DNA of 64,000 bases from Fragilaria radians (taxonomy: Eukaryota; Bacillariophyta; Fragilariophyceae; Fragilariales; Fragilariaceae): positions 520,097 to 584,096 of the forward strand of contig CAAAJI010000003.1 of assembly GCA_900642245.1 (NCBI GenBank), in the 5' to 3' direction. Positions within the stretch are counted from its first letter, which is position 1. The number at the start of each line of letters is the position of its first letter. Position numbers and translations under genes: made by a program. Of this stretch, positions 22,038-33,342 are shown piece by piece. The notes below the pieces were generated by a model. The model ran no database searches, was not told where the DNA came from, and saw only the letters and a list, made by a program, of their open reading frames with translations.

Positions 22038-22895
22038 ATGTCAAAGAGACATGTTGGATGTCGCATAAGGGCATTTTCAACAGATCCCACCCTCGGGAAA
22101 AGTCAGGCGAATAAAATGTCAAATGTGGTCAAAGGGCCATCGTTGATACTAACATCATTGCATCGTCCTGAGCCAACCTTGATGATCCTACCTGGCCTTC
22201 GATCCTTACCATTTTGGACTAACCGCGATGGGCAAGTGGCCTATCAAGACCCTCAAGTAACAAATATTGTGAATCACTTGCAACGTCATGCCAGTTCCAT
22301 TCGTGATGAATATCTCACAGTCTCACCTTCCTTATCTTCGTCGGATTACGATAAGTCCAAAGCATCCACAAAGTCCAGTGGCGTAGAGCATGGCACAGAC
22401 GGATCCTTGCATACAGGTTCCTGGGATTGGCATTCATATTTACTGCATGGACAAGTGCAGAAACCCTTCACGGAACAATTTCCTATTACGACACGAGTAT
22501 TGGGAGATATTGGGGCCGACCTATTCGACCAGACACCGTTTGGATTTTGTTTCTTCTCCAAACTTTCTGCAAAGTCAACCATTCAACCTCATACATCTCC
22601 CATCAATTTTCGATTGCGCATTCATTTACCTCTCATTGTTCCGTCACCAGAAAGTAATGCTGCCGCCACGGTGCCACAAATCGGGATTCGGGTGGGTCCA
22701 TCAACCCAAGCTTGGGTTCCCAATCAAGCAATGGTACTGGATGACTCGTATGATCACGAGGTTTGGAATCAAACTGAAGAGGAGCGCGTTCTCTTGCTTG
22801 TTGATATTTGGCACCCAGATGTCCGTACTCAAGAACGAAACGAGCTCAAAGAGATGTTTCGTCATGCCCAACAAAAGGGTTGGTTAAATCTTTAA
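22038..22895 (+). CDS. Aspartyl/asparaginyl beta-hydroxylase-like dioxygenase, 285 aa
   Basis: The C-terminal half matches the aspartyl/asparaginyl beta-hydroxylase fold, an Fe(II)/2-oxoglutarate dioxygenase. His185 (in PHTSP) and His240 (in DDSYDHEVW) are the expected iron ligands. Arg194 (RLRIHL) and Arg250 before LLLVDIWHPD match the oxoglutarate-binding arginines. Like the animal enzyme it has no acidic third iron ligand. I start at the first ATG in frame (22038); the frame is open further upstream but only from TTG. The N-terminus is Arg/Ser-rich without acidic residues (MSKRHVGCRIRAFST), which looks more like a mitochondrial presequence than an ER signal. The substrate is unknown. It lies about 1 kb upstream of a cysteine-rich membrane protein on the same strand. 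Confidence 0.85.
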   Translation: MSKRHVGCRIRAFSTDPTLGKSQANKMSNVVKGPSLILTSLHRPEPTLMILPGLRSLPFWTNRDGQVAYQDPQVTNIVNHLQRHASSIRDEYLTVSPSLSSSDYDKSKASTKSSGVEHGTDGSLHTGSWDWHSYLLHGQVQKPFTEQFPITTRVLGDIGADLFDQTPFGFCFFSKLSAKSTIQPHTSPINFRLRIHLPLIVPSPESNAAATVPQIGIRVGPSTQAWVPNQAMVLDDSYDHEVWNQTEEERVLLLVDIWHPDVRTQERNELKEMFRHAQQKGWLNL

Positions 22896-23951
22896 ATGTA
22901 TTTCCATGACAATGCCTCTTAGAAATTTAAAAATCACAGTTTTTTGCTTTGTTGATCATCTGAATGTAATTATGTCTTTAGCATCGCGAACTTATCATCT
23001 TGTCACTATTGATTATGCTACATCGTATACTTTTCAAGATAGGTAACCAGTAAGTACATGGTATATACTTCAAGATAGGTAATCAGTAAATCAAATGGGT
23101 TGAATAAAGCCAAATGTCTCCCATTTAGATAGAAAGAATCACTCTCTGAAACACTTTGTTAACTGCAAACAAAGAGGTAAATTAAAGATGGCAATAGATG
23201 ACATATGCCAACAGTTACGAAATGAATTTGATCATTTTATCTCTCAATTGATAGGGAATACATCTGAGCAAGTATATGAGAAGAAAATAAGAGGAAAGAA
23301 TATAAAATTAGGTATAAAGTAATCTTACATATCCCGGTGTAATGGACACGTGGAGTAAACTCAAGATATGAGAGCAGGGACCAATGAACTGTTGACCCTG
23401 GAACAGAAATTATGAGACCAAATTAAGGTTAACTTTTAAGTAATCTTGAATCCTAGGATATAATCTTGTAACTTTAAGTGCTTGCTATCAATTAACCTTG
23501 TAATTCATTGATATCAATTGGAGATTCTAATCTCCTCTCAATCAAACAAATCAGAAACGTTTACTTTGTGTTAACGTCCAAGTGAAGGTAATTTATAATT
23601 TTGTACATCAAGCAGTGGCACTGAATTACGAAGAAGCCAAACCTTGTAGTACAATAATTGCTGATGACTGGAGCACATATATACACCCTGTCTTTTGATT
23701 GCGTTTATATCTATTGAGTTCATCTTCTACAACTTCTACAAAGGGTCTATTCAAGATGTAGTTTCTGCTTGAACTTGGTCTTCAAGTTTCATCGATGGCG
23801 GTATGAGATCATAAATTTCGCAATAATTCTGTACTCGTCATCTAGAACTTATTATCTTTTTGCTTGTTTATTCACATGATAATATTTAAAGTTACTAACA
23901 CACGGAAAACAAAAAAAACAAATGAAATATCTAAATCAGATACTTTGAGGA
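22896..23951. other. Intergenic between hydroxylase and cysteine-rich gene
   Basis: AT-rich with no supported gene. A hairpin-capable stretch ggagatt-ct-aatctcc near 23520-23535 and the following sequence resemble an LTR end with primer-binding region, but nothing coding follows. The last 100 bases before 23952 are A-rich and would be the 5' leader of the next gene. Confidence 0.4.
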
Positions 23952-26186
23952 ATGAGCCCCGATATCGACGACGACAATTCAGTTTTCAACGATGAAGATT
24001 CTACCACGAATTTGGTCAATAATAATTCTCCTGTACGTGTAGTACGATGGGTAAGCTTAAATGGGATATGTCTGTTCAACCTTTTCGTTATCTTCTCTTT
24101 CGCTGGCATAGGAGCTGGTATTTTCATCGCAGTGTATTCTTTTGGTATGGAATCTCCCACGCAATTTGTGAATGGTAGCGAATACGGTGACGAAGGTGAA
24201 TATGTTTTACCTTCCAAGGTTCCAACAAACTTGCAGTCGGTTTGTTCACCTCTCAGTATTCAGTCAGAGGAAGGTTATGTCAAATGTTTGGAGCTCTGCT
24301 ATCCATCTCATTGCTGCGCCTATGAGTCAAATTCGCAGCTTTCATGCTTGGAAGATTATCGCTCTGAGTGTGAGCAATACAGATCTTCATGTCAGCATCT
24401 TGATCACGCCAGGTCTAAGCACTCAGGTATGCAGGTGGATAAAGTTTGTTCCATTCAGTCTCTAATGACTTACGATGGCATGAAAGCATGTCAAGACATA
24501 TGTGAACCGTTTCAGTGCTGCTTCAACAAAGACCGTGGCATTAAATGCAACATATCTGAGTCGTTATGCTTTGAGTATGGAGCCTGTGTAGCTTCTACGA
24601 ACAGTCTTGATAATGTTCTCAATTCCCACGAGGACGCAACGGAATTTGTCAATGACGCTTGCAACGATTTATCGACATATGAAGGCCAAACAAAATGTTC
24701 CAGCATTTGTAATCAGGCTTCTTGCTGTTTCGTTACCGATTCTCTTTGGAAACGATCGTGTAATTTACCGTGCAACCATTATACTGCCTGTTCCTCGTTG
24801 TATGGTCCTATTCAAATCAATAATCCATCAAATTATGGAAGCAACGTTTCCGTTTATGATCAAATCGAACAAATCTGTGACTTGAAAAAATTAGAAACCT
24901 TGCATGGTATTCGTTCCTGCCTGGAGATTTGTCAACACCATTTATGTTGTCTTTCAGAACCAGAAAATGGATGTGCATCTGTGAACTCTGTAGAATGTGA
25001 TGAATACCATGCTTGTTGGCCACTGTTACAGTCCATAAATGGAGACAAAAAGTCACCTTCCGAAAGTTGCTCGCTCAGATATATCCAAGCACATGGCTCC
25101 CTCGAGTGTCTACATTCCTGCACCGAAAACCTCTGCTGCCTGTTGGATGCTCGTTTTCAATCGTCTTGTGTGTCGGACAATGAGTGCTCCACTACTTTCA
25201 AGCCGTGTGCAATTTTGGCACCAGAGAAATCAGAAATGGAGGAAACTGATTTTCTGGAACAAATAGAGAAATTCTGTACAACAAGTATGTTAGAAACCTC
25301 TTTGGGTATCGGTGAATGTGAAAGGCTATGTTCGAAGCGACGATGTTGCTTTACATCGAATGCTGGAAACTGCAAATCACTTGAAACCTTGTACTGCGAT
25401 CAAGTTAAGAGCTGTGATTTGTTAACAGATTACATTACCGCATATCCAAACTCAAAAATATACATACCTCAAAACGATGGGATTGTGGCGTCGAACTTTC
25501 TGACTGATGAACTTGACGTCATTTGTAGAGAAACTAACTTAGCAACCCTTTCAGGCTATCATCGTTGCTATGAGCAGTGCTATTACCACCTGTGCTGCTT
25601 CTCGAAGGATGCTGAACTGAAATGTGCTGACGATCTAGATTGCTCTCAATTTGCATCGTGTAAAACTCTTGTAACTACCTCTGGAAACTTGGATCACCAC
25701 TTCTTGGACGATAGCTGTTCTGAATCGAGCGTTGGAACATCTTCTGGACTAGAAGAGTGTAGAAGACATTGTGCACCTTTCCTATGCTGTTTTCAAGACC
25801 CTGATCTTCCATCTTCATGCATCCATTGGTACGGAGAAAAGATGTGCACAGAAGTGGAACCCTGCAGAATCCTAACTTCCTCCTTGAGCGATAGTTTATA
25901 CAAGGAGGATCCTTACCAAGTGGCCTTGATAAATAATTATTGTTCTCAAGACATTACGAGCAATTCAGTTCTCGCCAGCAAATGTTTGATACATTGCAGG
26001 AAACGGGCCTGTTGCTTCGATTCAGGGGGTTGCTATAAAAACGTAAGTTAGTTACTAACCAAAGGAACCAAAGTGTTTGCATGAAAAGCTGTTTGCTCAT
26101 AGTTTGCAAAGAATACAGATTGGTGCGAGGAAGCTGTTGCGTGCTTGAATCATCCTTTGATTCATTCATTCTCTGGCAACGTGTAA
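23952..26186 (+). CDS. Type II membrane protein with nine 8-cysteine repeats, about 724 aa
   Basis: A short acidic N-terminus (residues 1-33) precedes one transmembrane helix at about 36-58. The rest is an ectodomain of nine tandem modules of 55-80 residues. Each has the pattern C-x(10-15)-C-x3-C-x4-CC-x(5-9)-C-x(3-8)-C-x(5-6)-C; the core C-x3-C-x4-CC is invariant. Modules are joined by acidic or Ser/Asn-rich linkers, some with N-glycosylation sequons. Lacking a signal peptide, it should sit N-in/C-out. Exon 1 ends at 26042; a 60-base intron with a TACTAAC branch site (26053-26059) leads to exon 2, which supplies the last two cysteines of module nine. The acceptor is TAG at 26102 or AAG at 26111; the latter gives the usual seven-residue spacing. 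I do not recognise the module. A larger paralog is at 35588-38866. Confidence 0.85.
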
Positions 26187-27667
26187 AAGGCAAAAATCTT
26201 TGCCGTCCTCTTCCTTTGCTCGTAAGTATACTCATTTAGTATGACATGTTTCTTCCATTGATTCCTTACAAATCTCATATTGCAAACTTTGATTTGAAAC
26301 ATTAACTCTTTTGACGACAATTTTCTTTTCTTTTCCGCAGGTCATTGTTGAAATGAAACCAATATTAGAGGTTTCTATTATGTTTCAGGTTGTTACTCTC
26401 CTTTTTAAGTTTGTACCATGTGCAGCATACAATGATTTGAAAGTTCTTTGTTGTATCATGCAATGCTTCATCTGAAAGAGCAATTGGAAAATTGATTTGA
26501 AAGTATCATCCTTGAAATCAAGATACATAGTTGTTGACTAGCCGTTGCCCAAAATATGCGTCATCGGTAATGATTCCAAACCTTGAGTGCCTTATCATGG
26601 TGTAGCTGCGTCAAATTTCCGTCTACGATAGGGCACATACTTTAAACTGTTTGTTATCCCCACCATAGACTGAACTGAGGAAATAGGTAAATGTAAAATC
26701 CTCCCCTCGTGTACTTCTTCTGACCTTAGATAAACGTGAATTCTAGGCTACAACCTCTACGTATCCTTCTTCAATAGTCCTATCCAATAGCCTAAATCCC
26801 TCTGTGTTCAATTTCTTCATATGATGATAAGAGCAGAATATGAAATCACCATTCAAATCTTGGTTTTGCCTGCAGTGTCTCTGCCTGTTCACCTTGTGAT
26901 ATGATACTCCCGACCTACAAAAAAATATGGAAAACAATCAAAATCGCTGGTTTGAGACAAATTCCAATTGATGGCCTCTCTCAAACCAATCTTAGTGGAA
27001 TCCGCCTTCTCTAATGCATTACCTATGAAACCAAATTGAGCAATTAGCCTTTCTTCCAGGCGGTATGCCATCTGCTTATGGCAGCTTGTTTCAAAAATGG
27101 TTCGCTCTGAACTATGCATTATACATTTTAGTTTTTTTTACTAAAATATATGGACCGTGAAAAATGTTACTATCGTTATTCCAAACTCAAGAAAGGGATC
27201 AAGGCAAGAACTAAAACGAAAAAAGTGTCTAGTTAAACATAATAACTTCTAATTTATGGTGCTATGATTTAGCTGATGTACCCATTTTTTGAAACGTTTA
27301 AAGCAGCGCAAAGCATCAGGTTTCACCGTTAAGGATCATTTGGAATGACTACCTTGAGCATGTTCAAAAGTTAGAAGTGAAATAAGAGGCAGAATAGCCA
27401 GACTAGGTCTGAGAAGTTATTTGGTCTAATTCTCATTTGAAAATCCTCAACAAGATTTTGTGATGTGCTATAGGGATAGGGATTTTAAGTTGTATCTCCA
27501 AGATTGAGGCTACATTAAAAACCTGTCAATGTACAGCATTTATTAACATTTCAGATACCATAGGATTTTCGGTTTCGAGCCCCTTTTGTCATTTGAAATG
27601 TGTTACGTGTAACAACATTTTCCAGTCGTCACCTCACACTTTAACCATCTAAAACAAAGTTGTTCAA
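26187..27667. other. Intergenic with one unrecognised minus-strand open region
   Basis: Apart from the open frames annotated separately at 26743-27119, I see AT-rich spacer. The last 60 bases would be the leader of the gene at 27668. Confidence 0.4.
26743..27119 (-). other. Possible gene fragment of unknown type
   Basis: Two overlapping minus-strand frames have coding-like composition: 27119-26889 starts MHSSERTIF and contains RLEERLIAQFGFIGNALEKA, and 26937-26743 ends LLDRTIEEGYVEVVA. Between them a stretch ending in tttttttgtag looks like a splice acceptor. No consistent donor was found to join them. I cannot identify the protein; it could be a degraded transposon gene, a small unknown gene or chance. 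Confidence 0.25.
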
Positions 27668-28753
27668 TGAAAGCAGTCCTCAACGCCGCTCTTGAAGCTG
27701 GGCCTGTAGTAGCCGGTTTGGCAGCCATAGGAAGTGTATATGTTTGTTATAAGGTTGCATACGTAAGTTTACAAGTGAGATGGTTCTTCCTGTTTTTAGG
27801 CGAGTTGATTGTAAAAGTTGCACTTTGTTTGGAAACCTTTGGTTAAACCAGAAAACTCCCTTTTTTTTCTCTAGGCTTTCGTGGCTTTCTATAAGATTTT
27901 TCTCCGTCCTGGAAAAGATTTAAAGAAGCTTGGAAAATGGAGTGTCATCACGGGTGCCACAGATGGTATTGGTAAAGCATACGCTCTGAGTTTGGCAAAG
28001 AAAGGAATAAATGTAGTTCTGATCTCCCGAACAGAATCTAAATTAAAGGACGTTGCCAAAGAGATCGAAAAGAAAGGATACGGCGTTGAGATCATTACTG
28101 TTGTTTGCGATTATTCAGATTTTAATTCCAAGGCTCGCGAAACTGTATACAGTGCCATTAAAGATTTAGATGTCGGAATTTTGATCAACAATGTCGGAAT
28201 CAGCTATCGCTATCCAATGTTCTTTCACGAGCTTGATGATGCAAGCGTCAATCAACTTATTGAAATGAACATCAATTCCGCTGTTTGGATGACCCGAATG
28301 GTTCTACCTGGCATGTTGCAACGTCGCCGTGGAGCTATCGTCAACTTGTCTTCTGGTTCAGCTATGTACAATATGCCGCTTCTAGCGGAGTACTCTGGAT
28401 CAAAGTCTTTTTTGGAGAAATTCTCTCGTGCCTTAAATGATGAGTATAAGGCTAAAGGGATCACTTCTCAGTGCCAGATTCCATTCTATGTTGCCACCAA
28501 ATTAGCCAAAATGAGGAAATCACTTATGGTACCAACACCACAAGCGTATGCCATTGCTGGTTGCAAATGGATCGGATATCCCGACGCTGTCGCCTCTCCT
28601 ATTTTCTTGCATGCTTTGCAAGGCTATATCCTGGATCATCTCCCGACTTCGTTGGTCAGTTCTATCGTCATGAACATGCATCTGACAACTCGTAAACGAG
28701 GATTGAAGAAAGATGCCAGACTTGCGGCGGAAAGCAACTTAAAGTCTGAGTGA
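27668..28753 (+). CDS. Very-long-chain 3-ketoacyl-CoA reductase (HSD17B12/KAR type), two exons, 324 aa
   Basis: Exon 1 (27668-27763) encodes a 32-residue hydrophobic N-terminal anchor, and exon 2 (27875-28753) the enzyme. The intron runs gtaagttt...tctctag, phase 0. It is a short-chain dehydrogenase: TGATDGIG at 58-65 binds NADPH, NNVG is the structural loop, and Ser192, Tyr205 and Lys209 form the catalytic triad in the S-x12-Y-x3-K arrangement. The sequence FLRPGKDLKKLGKW before the nucleotide motif is characteristic of microsomal ketoacyl-CoA reductases. These carry out the second step of fatty-acid elongation in the ER, reducing 3-ketoacyl-CoA to 3-hydroxyacyl-CoA. Length is normal for the family. 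A start within exon 2 would remove the membrane anchor, and the only candidate there is a GTG. Confidence 0.92.
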
Positions 28754-28975
28754 CTGCCTGATTTCTCGGAAAGTCAAAGTTTACTTTCAAAATGACTAGT
28801 GCACAATCTCGACCTTTACAATTCATCGGATGCGGTGTCCTTATTAACTACAAGTTTAGTGGACACATATAAAAACTAATTCTACCCATTAACTTGATAT
28901 TATTTTTAAAAAAACATCTATATATTTGTAGTATCTTCACATATTTTCCCTTACAAAAAACAATCCTTCAGAATA

Positions 28976-29679
28976 TCAGAACGAAACGAAAATCTTCACG
29001 AGCTCAGACGCTCCTTGCGCTAACCAAACAGCACCCCCGATGGACCTCCGAAAGAATTCTAAGTTTGGTTTCACTGCTGGAACAGGGATTTTGATATCTT
29101 CTTTCTTATTGTCCATACATGTTTCGTCAACCTCGACAGTAGCATGCTCTAACCCTACTTCATTGACTATGACCTCGTTTCCAGCGCTTTGGTTTTCAGC
29201 AAGAGATTGATGAGTGACTGCATCTTCACTGTCTTGATTCTTTGCATCAATCATGTCAATATCTAAGTTGTTGGATTCTGATGACGACTTGTTTTCGTGA
29301 TTTGATGTCTTATGCCGTGCTATTTCCTGTATAGCTTTGCGACTTGAGCTTTGCCTACTAAGTCCTTCATTTTCCCACACAAATCCAATATCATCGAGTA
29401 GCATAATCTTATCTTCTGTTAGGAGAGGATTTTTCTCTCTTCGCTTCTTTCGCTGCTTTGAGCACCAGAGAAATAGCGTCTCGTCGTCCTATAATGTTGA
29501 AAAAGTCACAAGGTATGTAAGGGCAAAAGTTTTGGACATACAAAGTTAAGAACAATAGCGTACGCTTCGCTTACCGTTCGAGACACTTTTGCTGTACCAT
29601 ATCGTCTCTTGAATTCACTAAGTTTCAAATAATGAACATTCCAAGTATCGCTACGTTGATCGTGAGAGACGTGAACCAT
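28976..29679 (-). CDS. Helicase-associated-domain protein, two exons, 205 aa
   Basis: Exons 29679-29575 and 29488-28976 are joined across an 86-base intron (gtaagc...cattatag, phase 0). The joined residues about 12-75 form one helicase-associated (HA) repeat. A Trp-x5-Leu-x4-FKxxYG first half lies in exon 1, then LWCSKQRKK and LTEDKIMLLDDIGFVW in exon 2. HA repeats are abundant in diatom proteins, usually in several copies and often in putative DNA-binding proteins; this has only one. The middle is disordered and rich in Ser, Asn, Glu and Asp. The final 30 residues are hydrophobic/basic (GGAVWLAQGASELVKIFVSF). The single copy and small size are unusual. It is convergent with the reductase gene, 222 bases away. 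Confidence 0.7.
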
Positions 29680-31534
29680 GTTTTCGCTGAGATGAAAACT
29701 ATCGGTGTTTCGTACTACAATTTTTATGAATTTTCAGTATCGCAGAATCTGGTCGAGGACATTTATGAGTGGGTGACGTTCCAAGGATGTCATGTATTTT
29801 ATTAGCCAGGGGAATCAACGGATGGAAAAGGTAATACATGTGAAAGGACTAGACAAGAATCAACGTCAGAATTTGGGAATAGACTCTGACGACTGGAATG
29901 CGTTGGCAAGAGACCCCTAACCTTTTGGGAAATCAGTAAAAATCAATCATTGGACAGGAGATACATCTCATATCCCAAAACATCCGTTCCCACTTGCTTA
30001 ACTACTAGGGACATTCAACACACAAGCTAAACAATATTGCCAGCCATAAACGAAGACTTTTTTGACACAGTTTTAAAAATCACACAAGATACCGTTAAGA
30101 AATTCCACATGTAGTTTCAGACGGCAAAAAAAGCAAGTGTCATTCAATTTCAAATTAAAAAACTAAGATATTACTAATTCAAGGTTAAAAATCGAAAATT
30201 GGCAATTTTATCAAGAAATGAAAGAGCTAGCAACGTTTCTTGACTACTATAGTATATTCTAACTTATATTACCCACTTCTCTAGACAAGGAGAATAATGC
30301 GAAAAAAATCTATACTGTCTTGGCTAAGGTAGCGCTGGGTCTGGTAATCTATTGTGCTTCGGTATCTACATTAGAATCCATTTATACTGCGCTGCGAGAG
30401 CCTTTTAGTTTGAAATGAGCTTAAATTGAAAAATGTAAAAGGTGTTCTGATAAAAGGATGTCAATGTTCATTGTCAAATGTATCTCCCTAATGTCGGCGT
30501 TTCCTTGCACTTAGGATGAAGAAAACACTTCTCACTAATACATGGACTGTGACATGATACACGTGAGCAATACCATAACTATGCTTTTTATGATTCAAAT
30601 TAACCGCATCACACGGCGCCAAAGTTTGAATGAGTCTCAGATGTTTTTCGATCACCTTGGTTTGGAAAATTCTAGATTATGCCAGTCAAGTTGAAATGAT
30701 AGAAGAGAGTTATATCATATCTAAACGACTCTTTCAATGATTTCATTCAAGTCATCGCCTTGACATATGAATATTTTTATTGGATACAATTATTGCAATT
30801 TCTCAGAATACCAGCTTGAATTATTTTCGGTGGTCAAGCTCCAAGCCAAGATTATTTGACAGAGACCAGAAATAAAAGTACTATATAAAAAGTTCTGACT
30901 TCAAACAGTTGGTATTAATCCTCATGCTATTTGGTTCTAATCTATGGGGAAGGTTTAATATCCCACTAGTATTTTAAAGAGAGGGAGATAAAACAACGTG
31001 TCAAGCAAAAAATGTCTTAGAGGTAAGTAAATTGGATGTAAGTTTTAGTTCTGTGATGTTATTGGAAATACCAAAATTCGGAACACGAATTCCTTCAGAG
31101 ACTTAGAGTATTGAATAGTAATTTTTGCATGCCTTTCTGCCACGTAACAAGTTGAAGCGGCAGTAAATATATTCAAAAATAGAATGCACTGCATTGCTTC
31201 AACAGCAAGACTTCATGGTAAACGTTTCTCTTTTCCCAACTATTTGGATGTTTTATACTTCAACTCTTTGTACAAGGTGAAAGCAATATCGAAATTTAGA
31301 TAAATTCTAAGTTTGTTCAACATTTCACATTGCTTACTATTGCCATGGAACGCTCGTGATCATAAGATTTGATTACTTTCAAGTAAAGTGCCAAAATGTG
31401 AACATGAACGCATTTCATAAGTCAGCTCACTATCGCTCTACTGACATACCCTTGAGTCAAGTTCATTAAGACAATACCTAACACTATAGGTTGTGAGCAA
31501 TACAGTCTAATAATACTTTAATAAATTACTAAGG
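29680..31534. other. Intergenic, no gene seen
   Basis: About 1.85 kb of AT-rich sequence without a coding frame I can support on either strand. TGACGT occurs at about 29774, roughly 95 bases upstream of the HA-domain gene start. No recognisable transposon domain was found when both strands were read. Confidence 0.4.
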
Positions 31535-32090
31535 CTAAGAGATGTGTGTGTGTACCGATACAGGAGACGTCCAAAATTATTGTTAGTAAAAAAATAATAC
31601 TAGAATTAATATTCTTATGTTTACTCATCTAAATGTAGATTAGGGTACATAGGTAACCATTCTTTCTATACTTTCCACAAATTCAATTGAGACATAGCCT
31701 AAAATTATATGTCAACAGCTTCAACAGCAATAAAAGTATCAGTTCACAATGACAATAACATTTATCATTGTCACTCTTCAAAACTAAACCAATAATCAAC
31801 ATTGTTCTACAAGCAAGAATACAAGAACTTTAACAGAGATGAAGAATACCATGAACAACATTGACAAAAAGATTTATCATCGTCACTCTATAGCAAATAG
31901 GACAACCACATCAAATTCATTGATTACCATTCCTCTATAACCACAATTACATTGATCACTGTTTCTCTACAACCATAGGAAGATTTAAATACATCTTCAC
32001 CTCAACAACAACAATAACATATACATCAATGAGCAATGAGCAATGAGCAATGAGCAATGAACATCCCCCCCCCCCCCCCCGTTTCATTTG
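31535..32090 (+). repeat. Solo-LTR-like sequence related to the nested element, with low-complexity tail
   Basis: From about 31540 the sequence follows the LTR of the 18030-19950 element, in the opposite orientation. It shares the agatgtgtgtgtgta start, the ggagacgtcc block and the attcttatgtttactcatct block, ending near 31670-31680 (tactttcc). Identity then fades into CA/AT-rich sequence with repeated ttgacaa...tttatcat...gtcactct segments (about 31760-31890). The region ends in five copies of CAATGAG (32027-32060) and sixteen C (32065-32080). No coding sequence accompanies it. Confidence 0.55.
32027..32080. repeat. Five tandem CAATGAG units followed by a C16 tract
   Basis: The 7-base unit repeats without interruption from 32027 to 32060 (last unit incomplete), then ACAT and sixteen C residues. 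The tract length may be uncertain in the assembly. Confidence 0.9.
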
Positions 32091-32352
32091 CCTCTTACAA
32101 TCAGTCAAGTCACACTTGGGTCACGTGGAGAAATAAATACGTCATGGCCATTCTTTTCAAAAGTAGATTTGTGATTCACTTAATTCTATGAAGCATTTGA
32201 ATGGATGGATTTCTAAAGGACATGATAAAGTTTTATGAAGCTGTGGATAATCCTGAGTAATTCTAGAAAAATCAACGTTTAACTCCTTTGGCTATTGGAT
32301 TGGATTTTGGTGGCTTTGTCGCATGCTGCTTCAGGCACGGTTTTTTCCTAGA

Positions 32353-33054
32353 TTACAATTTCTCATCATGCTCCTTATGGGATTCATAGCTGAGATAGGC
32401 ATTCCACATGAAGCCAACAAAATTACTGAATAAAACTTGATACTTTCCTGGGACATATTTAAAATTGATTGCTTGTGCAGGGATCCACAGTAACCAATTG
32501 GCAACAATGGATGTGGGAATCGTACTATACAAACAAGATTCGATACGATCAATGCTTTTGCCCTCCATGAACCAAAGACTTGAAAGGAAAGTGGGAAGGA
32601 AAAGGGGACTGAAGAAAAATTGATCAAGCAATACTCTCTTGACCACAGCTGCAGTTGAATTCCCTGGAAAGATATTCATCAACGTGCCGTACCAGAAGTG
32701 GATAACTGGACCAACTAGTATGATTCCCAATACACCAAACCGCAGTGTCCGAGAATAATCCAGTTGAAAATTCTCGTTTTTGTTTCTGGACGAAACAAAC
32801 TGGCACAAAATATCGCCTGACCCAGCAATAATGGCACTTGATAGCGACTTAGTGATAATTGGATGCGAATCGAGTTTGTGTGAATACCATTGGATAATTC
32901 CTTTTAGTGGTTTAGAGTAAAAATGACGCCGATGTTGATGCTGCAGCATTATACATAGACAACTGCTTGATCCTTGAGGTTGAGATTCGGGGCGTATTAT
33001 TCGTTTGCATTGATGAAAAGCGATACAAGATCGTTTGAAGTTAAAGCTCATCAT
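32353..33054 (-). CDS. Mpv17/PMP22 family membrane protein, 233 aa
   Basis: Single exon. Residues about 50-226 have the Mpv17/PMP22 layout: a start around YSHKLDSHPIITKSLSSAII with an internal GSGDILCQ, the segment GPVIHFWYGTL, a DQFFFSPLF stretch, and the C-terminal signature WIPAQAINFKYVP followed by FMWNAYLSY. Four hydrophobic segments are expected. Members sit in the mitochondrial inner membrane (yeast Sym1, animal MPV17) or the peroxisomal membrane (PMP22). The basic, Gln/Ser-rich N-terminus of about 45 residues with no acid except one Glu could be a mitochondrial presequence. The biochemical role of the family is thought to be channel-like but unsettled. Two adjacent ATG codons open the frame; I use the first. 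Confidence 0.9.
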   Translation of the reverse strand: MMSFNFKRSCIAFHQCKRIIRPESQPQGSSSCLCIMLQHQHRRHFYSKPLKGIIQWYSHKLDSHPIITKSLSSAIIAGSGDILCQFVSSRNKNENFQLDYSRTLRFGVLGIILVGPVIHFWYGTLMNIFPGNSTAAVVKRVLLDQFFFSPLFLPTFLSSLWFMEGKSIDRIESCLYSTIPTSIVANWLLWIPAQAINFKYVPGKYQVLFSNFVGFMWNAYLSYESHKEHDEKL

Positions 33055-33342
33055 GGTGAATATTTACTGAAAGTCTACTGAATAATAGTAGCACTGTCCA
33101 AATAAAGCTACTCGTTTCTTTTCTGCGACTAAAGGTGCGCCTTAACAAACTTTGACAAGTTGAAACGTGAACGATATTGTCACCATGAAGAGTAAAGACA
33201 TGATTAATATCTTTCAAACCAACTTTAATGAGTATGTAGTTGATAAACGATAAATACGTGCTCAAAAACGGTTTGAGGACATTAATAGACCAATTTGGAA
33301 TTATAATCTAGACATGAAATTCAGCCTTACAAATGTACAGAT

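Noticed and set aside
23470..23640. Possible solo LTR end with primer-binding site
   Set aside because: Only a hairpin and a vague resemblance; no second copy and no coding sequence after it.
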